From Kaistella flava (ex Peng et al. 2021) (lineage in GTDB: Bacteria > Bacteroidota > Bacteroidia > Flavobacteriales > Weeksellaceae): 64,000 nucleotides of DNA. Made by a program: the position numbers and the translations under genes. Where the stretch lies: the NCBI RefSeq assembly GCF_015191005.1, contig NZ_CP040442.1:1364001-1428000 (forward strand), given 5' to 3'. This document shows positions 8,633 to 17,276 of this stretch, one piece after another. Below the pieces are notes generated by a model. That model ran no database searches. It saw nothing but the letters and a program-made list of their open reading frames with translations, and was not told the origin of the DNA. How positions within the stretch are numbered: the first letter of the stretch is position 1; each line of letters opens with the position of its first letter.

Positions 8633-9442
8633 TTAAACTGCAACGTTATTTTCTCTCAACGCATCATTAAGAGAGGTTTTCTTATCTGTAGATTCTTTTC
8701 TTTGACCAATAATCAAGGCACAAGGAACTTGAAATTCTCCTGCCGGAAATTGCTTCGTATAACTTCCAGGAATAACTACCGAACGAGCAGGAACTCTTCC
8801 TTTAATTTCAACTGGAGTATCACCAGTTACATCAATGATTTTTGTAGACGCGGTTAAAACAACGTTTGCTCCTAAAACCGCTTCTCTTTCTACATGAACT
8901 CCTTCTACCACAATACATCTTGATCCAACGAAAACGTTATCTTCAATAATTACCGGAGCTGCTTGCAAAGGCTCTAAAACCCCGCCAATTCCTACTCCAC
9001 CGCTTAAGTGAACGTCTTTTCCGATTTGTGCGCAACTTCCAACCGTAGCCCAAGTATCCACCATCGTTCCGGAATCTACGTAAGCGCCGATATTCACATA
9101 AGACGGCATCAAAATTACACCAGGCGCAATATAAGCTCCTTCTCTCGCAACAGCAGGAGGAACAACGCGAACACCTTTTTCAGCATAGTTTCTTTTCAAA
9201 GGCATTTTGTCATGAAATTCAAACGGACCTACTTCAATAGTTTCCATTTTCTGAATCGGGAAATACATTACGACTGCTTTTTTCACCCATTCATTCACTT
9301 TCCAGCCGCTGTCAGTCGGTTCAGCGACACGAAGTTCTCCTAAATCTAATTGTCTGATTACTTCACGGATTGATGCTTTGCTATCATCATTTTGTAACAA
9401 TTCTCGGTTGTCCCAAATATTTTCTATCGTTTGTTGTAACAT
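8633..9442 (-). CDS. dapD: 2,3,4,5-tetrahydropyridine-2,6-dicarboxylate N-succinyltransferase
   Basis: The 269-residue enzyme makes N-succinyl-2-amino-6-ketopimelate in the succinylase branch of lysine and diaminopimelate synthesis. The N-terminal helical domain (MLQQTIENIWDNRELL, residues 1-100) is followed by left-handed beta-helix hexapeptide repeats from about 105 to 230 (AYIAPGVILMPSYVNIGAYV, GTMVDTWATVGSCAQIGKDV, LSGGVGIGGVLEPL). The motif MVDTWATVGS is diagnostic for DapD against other hexapeptide acyltransferases. The length is usual. It lies 39 bp after the NlpC/P60 gene on the same strand, so both cell-wall-related genes may be co-transcribed. Confidence 0.95.
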   Translation of the reverse strand: MLQQTIENIWDNRELLQNDDSKASIREVIRQLDLGELRVAEPTDSGWKVNEWVKKAVVMYFPIQKMETIEVGPFEFHDKMPLKRNYAEKGVRVVPPAVAREGAYIAPGVILMPSYVNIGAYVDSGTMVDTWATVGSCAQIGKDVHLSGGVGIGGVLEPLQAAPVIIEDNVFVGSRCIVVEGVHVEREAVLGANVVLTASTKIIDVTGDTPVEIKGRVPARSVVIPGSYTKQFPAGEFQVPCALIIGQRKESTDKKTSLNDALRENNVAV

Positions 9443-9481
9443 GTTTATCGTTGAATTTTTAATTTTTGAATAAAGGCAAAT

Positions 9482-10021
9482 TTACAAAACTCTTCGCGCG
9501 AAAAGGTAGGCATTGTTCCAATATTTTTCATTAAGTGAAGAAATAATAACACCTTTCGATGTTGAGGAATGAATAAATTTAATCTCACCATCATTTCCGA
9601 TATCGTGAACGATTCCGACATGGTTAACTCTACTTCCACCCGAGGTTGCGAAAAAGACCAAATCGCCGGGTTTTGCTTCTTTGATTTTAATTGGAACTCC
9701 TTGATTGGATTGTTCTTCAGATCTTCTCGGAAGTTTGTAAGAATTTTCGTCAAAAACTTTGGTGACCAAACCGGAGCAGTCGAAACCGGCAGACGTATTC
9801 CCTGCATATCTATAGGGTGCGCCCAAATATTTCTGAGCATCTTTCAATAATTCATTAACAACAGTTGAATTTTTCCCGGAATAATTAGATTCTAAAGATT
9901 TTAAGCTCGGGGATTTCGCGACGGTCTTGGTGGGAATTGTTCTTTTAACTACCACATTTTTTGATGAACCACAGGAGACCAAAACTACCGCGGAAAAGGC
10001 GATCAAAAGATATTTTTTCAT
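9482..10021 (-). CDS. NlpC/P60 family lipoprotein (cell-wall peptidase)
   Basis: The 179-residue protein has a signal peptide ending in the lipobox LVSC (Cys17), so it is a lipoprotein. The catalytic domain spans about 55-179 with the NlpC/P60 triad. The nucleophile is Cys82 in AGFDCSGLV, the general base is His134 in VNHVGIV, and the third polar residue is His151 in FIHSS. Such enzymes cleave peptidoglycan stem peptides, usually the gamma-D-Glu-diaminopimelate bond, and act at the outer or inner membrane face towards the wall. A TAATTTTG box at 10041-10048 upstream could be its promoter. It precedes dapD in the same direction. Confidence 0.9.
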   Translation of the reverse strand: MKKYLLIAFSAVVLVSCGSSKNVVVKRTIPTKTVAKSPSLKSLESNYSGKNSTVVNELLKDAQKYLGAPYRYAGNTSAGFDCSGLVTKVFDENSYKLPRRSEEQSNQGVPIKIKEAKPGDLVFFATSGGSRVNHVGIVHDIGNDGEIKFIHSSTSKGVIISSLNEKYWNNAYLFARRVL

Positions 10022-10040
10022 TTTTATTATTCAATTTTTT

Positions 10041-10048
10041 CAAAATTA
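10041..10048 (-). promoter_or_regulatory. Possible -7 box TAATTTTG for the NlpC/P60 lipoprotein
   Basis: The minus strand reads TAATTTTG 19 nt ahead of the ATG, matching TAnnTTTG. No TTG is seen at the expected -33 distance, so this is a weak call. Confidence 0.35.
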
Positions 10049-10188
10049 ATGAAAATATTTAAATTTGCGTTTAAATTGTGCGAAATTTCCTTTTTTAAAA
10101 GCCTTTGCAGAAGCATTTTTAGGTTGTCTTGTCTGTTTTTTGAAAAAAAGGATTTATATTTAAAATTCTGAAATATTTAAAATTAAAA

Positions 10189-11040
10189 ATGACATACCAA
10201 GACTATAAAGTTTATTTTAAAAAAGAGGTTTCCACAAATCACACCGATTCTGAAAGTTCAATCCTGTTCGATATTTTTGTGCAGCATCTGATGGATTGGA
10301 ATCAGGTTGAACTTCGTAAAGGAATGTCTCTAGAAGTTGAAGAAAAACAATCTAACGAGCTTCAAAATATAATCGATGAGTTAAAAACCGGAAAACCTTA
10401 TCAGCAGATTTTAGGTGAAACGGAATTTTATGGTTTAAAGTTTTTCGTGGATGAACATGTTTTAATTCCAAGGCCTGAAACGGAAGAGCTTTTGGAACTG
10501 GCGATTGCTAAAATTAAAGATTCAGGTTTCAATAAAAAGGATTTAAAAATTTTAGATATTGGAACGGGTTCTGGAATTATTCCGATTGTGTTAAAGAAAC
10601 ATTTTCCGGAAGCAGAAGTTTCTGCGATTGACTTCTCAGAAAACGCTTTGAAAACTGCGCAACGAAATGCAGATTATCACCAAGTAGAAATTAATTTTAT
10701 TCATCAGGATTATTTGAAGGCAAACTTGACTGACGTTTATGATGTTATTATTTCTAATCCACCTTATATTGGAATGGAGGAAGAAGATGAGATTGCAGAT
10801 TCTGTAAAAGAGTTTGAGCCTAAAATGGCATTGTTTTCTCCAACTTCAAATGCGTTGGTTTTCTACGAAAAGATTGCAGAAGATTGCAAAAATCATTTGA
10901 CTGAAAACGGTTTGGTTTTTCTCGAAATTAATCAGAAGTTGGGTAAAGAGACGCTGAAACTTTTTACTGATGTTTTGTCGGAAGGAGAGTTGATGAAGGA
11001 TTTGTCGGGGAATGAGAGGATTGTTTGGGGAAGAAAGTGA
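10189..11040 (+). CDS. prmC: Peptide chain release factor N5-glutamine methyltransferase
   Basis: The 283-residue protein methylates the GGQ glutamine of release factors 1 and 2 with SAM. An N-terminal helical RF-binding domain (1-85) precedes the methyltransferase core. The core contains LIPRPETEEL (92-101), the SAM motif ILDIGTGSGI (121-130), the acidic loop AIDFSENAL, and the catalytic NPPY at 190-193. Length and motif order are typical of PrmC/HemK. It stands alone on the plus strand, divergent from the NlpC/P60 gene, and its 3' side runs into a repeat-rich intergenic stretch. Confidence 0.95.
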   Translation: MTYQDYKVYFKKEVSTNHTDSESSILFDIFVQHLMDWNQVELRKGMSLEVEEKQSNELQNIIDELKTGKPYQQILGETEFYGLKFFVDEHVLIPRPETEELLELAIAKIKDSGFNKKDLKILDIGTGSGIIPIVLKKHFPEAEVSAIDFSENALKTAQRNADYHQVEINFIHQDYLKANLTDVYDVIISNPPYIGMEEEDEIADSVKEFEPKMALFSPTSNALVFYEKIAEDCKNHLTENGLVFLEINQKLGKETLKLFTDVLSEGELMKDLSGNERIVWGRK

Positions 11041-11078
11041 GATCAGTTTAGAGTTGATGGTTGAGAATTGAAAGTTTG

Positions 11079-11097
11079 GCGCGAGCGAAGCGAGCAC
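11079..11097. repeat. Short GC-rich direct repeat (GCGAGC-GAA-GCGAGC)
   Basis: Two GCGAGC hexamers separated by GAA stand out from the AT-rich background just after prmC. It looks like part of the repeat-rich block at 11041-11458, but its role is unknown. Confidence 0.4.
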
Positions 11098-11210
11098 CGA
11101 AAAGTCGAATTGATGGATTATTGAACTTTGGAGGTAATGATAAATTTAGAACTAATTCAATCTATCTCAGTAACAATGCGGTTAACCAAAAAAAGAGACA
11201 CTCAATAAGT

Positions 11211-11272
11211 TTTGGCTAAAGCCATTGCATTCTTCTATTCTGTAAACGGGCTAAAGCCCGTTCCTATTGATA
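11211..11272 (+). repeat. Dispersed palindromic repeat, copy 1 (GGCTAAAGCC ... CGGGCTAAAGCCCG ... CTATTGATA)
   Basis: This 62-bp unit contains two small palindromes, GGCTAAAGCC and AACGGGCTAAAGCCCGTT, followed by CTATTGATA. A second copy with the same order lies at 56616-56679. The two share the palindromes, the intervening TTGCATT and the CTATTGATAA tail, while the centre differs. This resembles a REP-like intergenic family. It can also fold as a terminator-like hairpin, but it lies 170 bp beyond prmC. Confidence 0.7.
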
Positions 11273-11360
11273 AAAATAGTAACAACAACTGCTAAGTTAG
11301 TGAGATTTATGATAATTTTTCTTAGCCTTTTATTCTTCGAATAAAAAACTGCGTGAAGTT

Positions 11361-11417
11361 ATAGCCCCGATTGGAACGACATCCCCGCCGCGGCGGGATA
11401 TAGTAGAAAGCGGGACC
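11361..11417 (+). repeat. Structured intergenic element with GCCCCGATTGGAACG ... GATATAGTAGAAAGCGGG and a CCCGCCGCGGCGGG core
   Basis: A block of GC-rich sequence reads AGCCCCGATTGGAACGACAT, then the perfect 14-bp palindrome CCCGCCGCGGCGGG at 11384-11397, then ATATAGTAGAAAGCGGGACC. The two flanks can pair imperfectly, giving a branched hairpin. I recall similar 'AGCCC-GGAT-GAAGCGG ... GATATAGCGGAAAGC' blocks as frequent intergenic repeats in Bacteroidota, so it is probably a dispersed family member. Only one copy is in this window. Confidence 0.5.
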
Positions 11418-11458
11418 GGAATTTCTAAGAAGCGAAAATCTTGTTGCTCCTAAAAATA

Positions 11459-12115
11459 CTAGCCAATTCTCTTTTTCACGAAAACCATATAGGCCATATA
11501 AATCAACGGAAGCGCCATGATTCCTAAGTATAAGCCATTATCTATCGCTCTTTCCGGCTGAATGGCAACGGCGTAAACTAAACCGAAAAAGGCGCCACCT
11601 AAATGGGCAGCATGTCCGACATTGTCGTGCTGTTTTGGATTGAGCATCATGTAAACGGAATAGGCGAAATAGGCGAATCCGAAAAGGTAACCCGGAATTG
11701 CAATCGGAATAAAAAAGAAATAAATCCCCAAATCCGGAATCATCGCGATGGACGCAAACAGAATCCCGGAAACCCCACCACTCGCTCCTATCGCTGAATA
11801 CCAGGATTGATTCTTATAAAGATAGAGCGAGAAAATATTTCCTAAAAGGATGGATCCAAAGTAAACGAGTAGAAATCCGAAGGCGCCAAAGACTTCGATA
11901 ACGATTGGTCCGAAGAAATACAGCGTCATCATATTGAACAACAAGTGCATTAAATCGGCGTGTAAAAAACCGGCGGATATTAAACGCACATATTCTTTGT
12001 TGCGCAAAATCGCACCAACATTGAACTTGTATTTTTCGAAAAGCGCTTGATTGCTAAAAGCGATATAACTGATGATTGCGGTTGCTGCAATGATGATCAA
12101 TAAAACTGGACTCAT
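11459..12115 (-). CDS. Rhomboid family intramembrane serine protease
   Basis: The 218-residue protein has about six hydrophobic segments and the rhomboid active site. The serine is Ser112 in GASGGVSG, the partner histidine is His171 in HAAHLGGAFFG, and oxyanion-side residues are in HADLMHLLFNM (His52, His57, Asn61). Rhomboids cleave membrane-spanning substrates within the bilayer. The natural substrate cannot be predicted. It lies downstream of clpS on the same strand but is separated from it by a terminator hairpin at 12132-12154, so it may be transcribed separately. Confidence 0.93.
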   Translation of the reverse strand: MSPVLLIIIAATAIISYIAFSNQALFEKYKFNVGAILRNKEYVRLISAGFLHADLMHLLFNMMTLYFFGPIVIEVFGAFGFLLVYFGSILLGNIFSLYLYKNQSWYSAIGASGGVSGILFASIAMIPDLGIYFFFIPIAIPGYLFGFAYFAYSVYMMLNPKQHDNVGHAAHLGGAFFGLVYAVAIQPERAIDNGLYLGIMALPLIYMAYMVFVKKRIG

Positions 12116-12131
12116 ATTATTTTACAAAATA

Positions 12132-12154
12132 AAAGTTTCGGAGACCGAAACTTT
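12132..12154 (-). terminator. Hairpin between clpS and the rhomboid gene
   Basis: AAAGTTTCGG and CCGAAACTTT form a ten-pair stem with a three-base loop, followed on the minus strand by TTATTTTG. It lies directly after clpS and 17 bp ahead of the rhomboid start. Confidence 0.65.
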
Positions 12155-12157
12155 GGT

Positions 12158-12475
12158 TTAAACAATTTCTGAAGTTAAACTTCGAGAAAGTAACTTTTCA
12201 TGCATGGGTTTTAGTTTTTCTAAACTCCCGGTTTTTACGGTGCATTTGCCTTTATAATGAACAAGCATCGTACATTGCTCTGCCTGCTCTAAGGTATGAC
12301 CGCAAATTTCTATCAGTGCTTCGATAACGTAATCAAAAGTGTTGACTTCATCATTCCACAAAATCAGTTTATAGACTTCGTCTTCTTTCTCAAGAACGGC
12401 AACGTCTTCTTCGTATTCCCGCTTTGGATTTTCATAATCCTTTATATTCGCTGGAATATTATAATGTAATCCCAT
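12158..12475 (-). CDS. clpS: ATP-dependent Clp protease adaptor ClpS
   Basis: The 105-residue protein delivers N-degron substrates to ClpAP. A variable N-terminal tail (1-35) precedes the ClpS core, KLILWNDEVNTFDYVIEAL, in which the Asn-Asp (about 41-42) binds the substrate alpha-amino group. The helix HTLEQAEQCTMLVHYKGKC and the end VKTGSLEKLKPMHEKLLSRSL follow. The size is typical. Bacteroidota commonly use ClpS with a ClpA/ClpC unfoldase, which is not in this window. It follows the CNNM/CBS gene by 32 bp on the same strand. Confidence 0.92.
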   Translation of the reverse strand: MGLHYNIPANIKDYENPKREYEEDVAVLEKEDEVYKLILWNDEVNTFDYVIEALIEICGHTLEQAEQCTMLVHYKGKCTVKTGSLEKLKPMHEKLLSRSLTSEIV

Positions 12476-12507
12476 TTCTTTAATTTTAAAAATTAGTATT
12501 CTTTAAA

Positions 12508-13866
12508 TTAAATTTCTCCTATTTCATCTGCCATATCGCTGGTGATGCTCTGTTCCTCGTAAGTCAATTCAACCAGATCCACACTCTTATTCTGCATTTT
12601 CAGAATCTTTACGTGGTAATCATTAATATTGAACTCTTGATTTTCTGCGGGAATATCTTCCAGTTCATGTAATATAAAGCCGGCTAAAGTATTGTACTCG
12701 CCATCTTCTGATAATGGAAACATCTTTGGTAAATTTTCATTGATCTCATCCAAAGGTTGTGTTGCCTTCACCCAGAAAACATTTTCGCCTACTTTGTCAA
12801 CGATTCTTTCTTCTTCATCTTCTTCATCCTGAATCTCTCCAACCAGTTCTTCCAGGATATCTTCGAGCGTCACAATTCCTTCGGTCCCACCAAACTCATC
12901 AATAACGACTGCCAAATGTTGTTTTTTCTGTTGAAACACTTTCAGCAAATCAGAAATCTTTTTACTACCCACCACGAAAAATGGATCACGCATTAATTCT
13001 TTAATATCGGTGTGGTTAATTTCTCCTTTTCTTTTCACATATTCCCGGATAATTTCTTTTGCGTAGAAAATCCCAATAATATTGTCAATTGAATCCTTAT
13101 AAACAGGAAGTCGAGAATAACCTCCTTCCATGATTTTACTGATCATGTCCTCCACAGGTTCTTCAATATCGATTGAAGAAATATTCTGTCTTGGAATCAT
13201 GATTTGTTTTGCAGAGTGATCTGTAAAATCAAAAGCGTTTTTAATGATCTCGTAATTTTCTTCTTCAATTGCACCTGAATCTGCAGATTGTTTTACCAAC
13301 AACTGTAATTCTTCGGTCGAGTGAATTTCCTGATCTGAGGCAGGATGAATTTTCATTAATCTCAACGCCGCATTGGACATCTTATTCATCGTCCAGATGA
13401 ACGGTTTGAAAATCGTATAAAAAACTCTTAAAGGCATCGCGATGGCCATTGCCGTAGATTCAGATTTTCTAATTGCAATTGATTTCGGAATTAATTCACC
13501 AAAAACAATATGCATTACGGTAATGATCAAGAAACTTAAAACGAGTGAAATCGTGGTAATCGTACTATCTTCAATTGCTATCCTGAAATAGTGAAAAATA
13601 TTTTCGATGACGTGGTGCATGGCACTTTCACCAACCCAACCTAAGGCAAGTGACGCTAACGTAATCCCCAACTGGGTTGCAGAAAGATATTCATCTAAAT
13701 GCTTGATAATGTGTTCCGCCTGTTTCGCCATTGAATCTCCTTCAGCGGCTTTCAGTTGGATTTGGGAGTAACGGACTTTAACGATTGAGAATTCTGCGGC
13801 CACGAAAAAACCATTCAGTACTACTAGAAACACAGCTAATAAAAGCTTAATTATGTCAGAATCCAT
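12508..13866 (-). CDS. CNNM/CBS-domain membrane protein (CorC/HlyC family, possible gliding-associated GldE-type or magnesium transporter)
   Basis: The 452-residue protein has a DUF21/CNNM membrane domain with four hydrophobic segments in residues 1-190 (FLVVLNGFFVAAEFSIVKVR, ATQLGITLASLALGWVG, IVFGELIPKSIAI). A CBS pair follows at about 208-335 with PRQNISSIDIEEP and FGGTEGIVTLEDILEELVG, and a CorC/HlyC C-terminal domain to about residue 440. The family is linked to Mg2+/Co2+ efflux. The Flavobacteriia paralogue GldE has the same layout, so the exact role is open. It heads the clpS transcript. Confidence 0.85.
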   Translation of the reverse strand: MDSDIIKLLLAVFLVVLNGFFVAAEFSIVKVRYSQIQLKAAEGDSMAKQAEHIIKHLDEYLSATQLGITLASLALGWVGESAMHHVIENIFHYFRIAIEDSTITTISLVLSFLIITVMHIVFGELIPKSIAIRKSESTAMAIAMPLRVFYTIFKPFIWTMNKMSNAALRLMKIHPASDQEIHSTEELQLLVKQSADSGAIEEENYEIIKNAFDFTDHSAKQIMIPRQNISSIDIEEPVEDMISKIMEGGYSRLPVYKDSIDNIIGIFYAKEIIREYVKRKGEINHTDIKELMRDPFFVVGSKKISDLLKVFQQKKQHLAVVIDEFGGTEGIVTLEDILEELVGEIQDEEDEEERIVDKVGENVFWVKATQPLDEINENLPKMFPLSEDGEYNTLAGFILHELEDIPAENQEFNINDYHVKILKMQNKSVDLVELTYEEQSITSDMADEIGEI

Positions 13867-14211
13867 TTAGAAATTTAAAAATATTGCGACAAAGATACGT
13901 AAATAAAATAATTAAAATCAGTTATTTATAGAATAGCATTTAGAAGCTGATTAAATTTAACATAAAAATAATTCAACCACAAAAGTCACAAAAGCTTAAG
14001 TAAAAAACTACTTCTAAAAGTTCAAATAAGCTGTGAAATTAATGATTTTCGACTTTGGAGTCTAAAATATTTTATAAATAAAAACTAAACCCTCCATTAA
14101 TAACGTGTATTTACTTAAAAAAGGCTCTTACCCTTTTACACAAAAAAAGCACCGATCAATGTCGGTGCTTTCTATTCTTTATTAAAGAAAATTTATTCTT
14201 TACAATATAAC
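13867..14211. other. Intergenic stretch with half of a dispersed inverted repeat
   Basis: No gene is seen. At 13972-13994 the sequence TTCAACCACAAAAGTCACAAAAG matches one terminal arm of the MITE-like elements at 48504 and 63798 without a visible partner arm. The remaining AT-rich sequence shows nothing I can name apart from the terminator at 14146-14171. Confidence 0.5.
14146..14171 (-). terminator. Terminator of the ATP synthase operon
   Basis: AAAGCACCGA and TCGGTGCTTT form a ten-pair stem with a six-base loop. The A-run on the plus strand becomes a T-run on the minus strand, 40 bp beyond atpG. Confidence 0.8.
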
Positions 14212-15069
14212 TTATGAGTTTTTCAATGCTTCTGCACCGCCCACAATCTCCAAAATTTCATTGGTAATCGCAGCTTGTCTCGCTTTGTTATAAAATATTT
14301 TAAGATCATTTCTCAAAGATTCCGCGTTGTCGGTTGCTTTGTGCATCGCCGTCATTCTCGCACCATGCTCAGAAGCTACTGAATCTAAAATCGCTTTGTA
14401 AACCTGAGTTTTAATTGATTTCGGCATTAATACTTCTAAAATTTCTGTAGCATTTGGCTCAAAAATATAGTCGGTATTTGTAACTTCAGTTTTTTCCGGT
14501 AATGCGATTGGTAATAACTGTTCTTTAATTACTTCCTGAGTAGCTGCATTAATGAACTTATTATAAATCACATACACTTTATCAAAACTACCTTCACGGT
14601 AATCTCTCATCACGTTTTCTACAAAATTAGCAACAACTTCGAAGCTCATGCCATCAAAAATAGCACTTTGGTTATCGTACACTTTTTTGCTTCTGCGAAC
14701 CGCATCATAGACTTTTTTACCAACGGTAAGAATTTCTATTTCGTGATCTGCATCAGCAAGAGAGGTATTTAATTCTTTAATTACAGAAGAGTTAAATGCT
14801 CCGGCAAGACCTTTATTAGAAGTAACTACGATGTAAAGAACTTTCTTCACTTCTCTTTCTTCGGTGTAACTGGACACCCCTTCTAAGTCTACCGTAGAAC
14901 TTACATTTTCTATAATTTCCTGTAATTTCTCTGAGTAAGGTCTCAACATCACAATAGCATCGGTTGCTTTCTTTAGTTTCGCTGCCGAAACCATTTTCAT
15001 CGCACTCGTAATTTGCATTGTGGAAGAGATTGAAGTAATTCTCCCGCGTATTTCCTTTAAATTTGCCAT
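14212..15069 (-). CDS. atpG: F-type ATP synthase subunit gamma
   Basis: This 285-residue protein is the central rotor stalk of F1. The N-terminal helix begins MANLKEIRGRITSISSTMQIT and the C-terminal helix ends ARQAAITNEILEIVGGAEAL, the two coiled-coil helices that rotate inside the alpha3beta3 ring. The family signature TNEILEIVGGAEAL is present. It is the last gene of the operon here, 70 bp after atpA and followed by a terminator. atpD and atpC, usually next in many bacteria, are absent, so they must lie elsewhere. Confidence 0.97.
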   Translation of the reverse strand: MANLKEIRGRITSISSTMQITSAMKMVSAAKLKKATDAIVMLRPYSEKLQEIIENVSSTVDLEGVSSYTEEREVKKVLYIVVTSNKGLAGAFNSSVIKELNTSLADADHEIEILTVGKKVYDAVRRSKKVYDNQSAIFDGMSFEVVANFVENVMRDYREGSFDKVYVIYNKFINAATQEVIKEQLLPIALPEKTEVTNTDYIFEPNATEILEVLMPKSIKTQVYKAILDSVASEHGARMTAMHKATDNAESLRNDLKIFYNKARQAAITNEILEIVGGAEALKNS

Positions 15070-15139
15070 TCTTTGAAGTCAATGTTTAAAATTCAGTATT
15101 CAAAATTAGAAATCCTGAATACTGAAAATTGAATATTTT

Positions 15140-16717
15140 TTAGTTGTATTTCGACGCTAATTCGATAGCGGCTTGTTTTAGAACATCTGTAATTCCTTTG
15201 TCAATTTTTCCAGATTTAATGGCTGCCATTGTTTCAGGATGTTTTGATCTTAAGAACGCTACATATTCTATTTGGAATTCTTTCACTTTATTAATAGGAA
15301 TGTTTCGTAATAAGTTTTCTGTTCCTACATAAATCATCGCAACTTGGCTATCCACAGGAAGTGGAGAGTTTACCGGTTGTTTTAAGATTTCCACGTTTCT
15401 TTCTCCTTTAGAAATAACTGCTTGAGTTGACGCATCTAAGTCTGAACCAAATTTAGCAAACGCTTCCAGTTCTTTATATTGTGCCTGATCTAATTTCAAA
15501 GTTCCAGAAACTTTCTTCATTGATTTAATCTGAGCATTCCCTCCAACACGAGATACAGAAATACCTACGTTAATTGCCGGACGAACTCCTGAGTTAAACA
15601 AATCTGTTTCCAAGAAAATCTGACCGTCTGTAATCGAAATTACGTTCGTCGGGATATAAGCAGAAACGTCACCCGCTTGAGTTTCGATAATTGGAAGTGC
15701 GGTTAATGAACCACCACCTTTTACCAAAGGTCTCAATGAATCCGGTAAATCGTTCATCTGTGCTGCAATTGTATCATCTTTGATCACTTTTGCAGCTCTT
15801 TCCAATAGTCTGGAGTGAAGGTAGAAAACATCACCTGGATAAGCTTCACGGCCCGGTGGTCTTCTCAACAATAGAGAAAGCTCACGGTAAGCAACTGCTT
15901 GTTTAGACAAATCATCATAAACGATCAACGCCGGTCTACCAGTATCACGGAAGAACTCACCGATTGCTGCTCCAGCCATTGGTGCATAAACCTGCATCGG
16001 AGCTGGATCAGAAGCGTTTGCTGCTACAATTACTGTATAAGCTAAAGCGCCTTTGTCTTCTAATGTTTTTACAATTTGAGCAACCGTTGAACCTTTTTGT
16101 CCAATTGCTACATATATACAGAATACAGGTTCACCTGCATCATAAAATTCTCTTTGATTAATAATCGTATCGATCGCTACAACAGTTTTACCTGTTTGAC
16201 GGTCACCAATGATTAACTCTCTTTGTCCTCTTCCTACAGGAATCATGGAGTCGATTGCAACAATACCAGTTTGTAATGGTTCAGTTACCGGCTGTCTGAA
16301 AATTACTCCCGGAGCTTTTCTCTCCAAAGGCATTTCGTAAGTTTCACCTGTAATTGGTCCTTTACCATCAATTGGATTTCCTAAAGTGTCAACTACTCTA
16401 CCCAACATTCCTTCACCAACTTTGATGGATGAAATTCTTTGAGTTCTGTTAACTGTATCACCTTCTTTTACTAATTTAGATTCACCCAAAAGAGCTACCC
16501 CTACATTGTCTTCAGCAAGGTTAAGAACAATTCCTTCAACACCGCTTTGGAATTTTACCAATTCACCGTATTGAACATTTTCTAAACCGTACACTAAAGC
16601 GATACCATCACCGATGGTTAATACCGTTCCTACTTCCTCTACATTAGATTGCGTCTCGAAGTTAGCTAACTGCTGTTTAAGAATTGCAGATACTTCTGCC
16701 GGATTTATTTCTGCCAT
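15140..16717 (-). CDS. atpA: F-type ATP synthase subunit alpha
   Basis: The 525-residue protein forms the non-catalytic nucleotide-binding subunit of F1. The P-loop is GDRQTGKT at 171-178. The alpha-specific segments [20 protein letters not shown] and [13 protein letters not shown] are clear, the latter containing the alpha-chain VSRVGG arginine finger region. Length is slightly above the usual 500-515 residues because of a longer C-terminal domain. It sits 18 bp after atpH on the same strand. Confidence 0.97.
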   Translation of the reverse strand: MAEINPAEVSAILKQQLANFETQSNVEEVGTVLTIGDGIALVYGLENVQYGELVKFQSGVEGIVLNLAEDNVGVALLGESKLVKEGDTVNRTQRISSIKVGEGMLGRVVDTLGNPIDGKGPITGETYEMPLERKAPGVIFRQPVTEPLQTGIVAIDSMIPVGRGQRELIIGDRQTGKTVVAIDTIINQREFYDAGEPVFCIYVAIGQKGSTVAQIVKTLEDKGALAYTVIVAANASDPAPMQVYAPMAGAAIGEFFRDTGRPALIVYDDLSKQAVAYRELSLLLRRPPGREAYPGDVFYLHSRLLERAAKVIKDDTIAAQMNDLPDSLRPLVKGGGSLTALPIIETQAGDVSAYIPTNVISITDGQIFLETDLFNSGVRPAINVGISVSRVGGNAQIKSMKKVSGTLKLDQAQYKELEAFAKFGSDLDASTQAVISKGERNVEILKQPVNSPLPVDSQVAMIYVGTENLLRNIPINKVKEFQIEYVAFLRSKHPETMAAIKSGKIDKGITDVLKQAAIELASKYN

Positions 16718-16735
16718 TTTATGGTTGTTTTTGTC

Positions 16736-17275
16736 TTAATTTAATTGAAATTCTTTATTCAATCGGCTTAATTTTGCTTTCACCGATTCATCTATCTGTT
16801 GATCTCCAACACGTAAGATATATCCTCCCAAAATTTCAGGATTGATAATTGATTTTACGTCGAACTGGTTATTGTGATTAACAAGTGTTGTTGATTTCAG
16901 GATATTATCAATATTCTCCTGAGAAAGTGCTGTTGCAGAAGTCAAAGTAATTCTTTGTACTCCATTCATGTCTTCCACTTTGTTAATGAATTCCTGACCG
17001 ATACCAATCAATTGTCCTTCTCTACCATGTTTGATGACCAACTGAATTAAATTCCTAGTCACAGGAGAAAAGCTTTTAAAAATCTCTGCCGAAACACTGA
17101 TTTTTTTCTTCACCTCTATAATCGGAGAACTAAAAAAGCTTTGCAACTCTTTTGATTTTTCGATGGTATTCACCAAGTCCTTCATTTCACCAAAAACAGA
17201 AGTTGTACTTCCTGCTTCCTGGGTAAAATTCAGTAAACCTTGTGCATACCTTTTTGCAACTTTACTTGTACGCAT
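16736..17275 (-). CDS. atpH: F-type ATP synthase subunit delta
   Basis: This 179-residue protein is the stator hinge that joins F1 to the peripheral stalk. The N-terminal helical bundle starts VAKRYAQGLLNFTQEAG, and the C-terminal beta part holds DPEILGGYILRVGDQQIDESVKAKL-type sequence (read NPEILGGYILRVGDQ here), the delta/OSCP signature. It starts one base beyond the atpF stop, so the two are translated together. Confidence 0.95.
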   Translation of the reverse strand: MRTSKVAKRYAQGLLNFTQEAGSTTSVFGEMKDLVNTIEKSKELQSFFSSPIIEVKKKISVSAEIFKSFSPVTRNLIQLVIKHGREGQLIGIGQEFINKVEDMNGVQRITLTSATALSQENIDNILKSTTLVNHNNQFDVKSIINPEILGGYILRVGDQQIDESVKAKLSRLNKEFQLN

Positions 17276-17276
17276 A

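Noticed and set aside
9445..9840. Minus-strand open frame overlapping the NlpC/P60 gene
   Set aside because: The NlpC/P60 frame has a lipobox and full catalytic triad; this one has neither and is an out-of-frame shadow.
14816..15082. Second minus-strand frame inside atpG
   Set aside because: Out-of-frame shadow of the atpG N-terminus, no family features.
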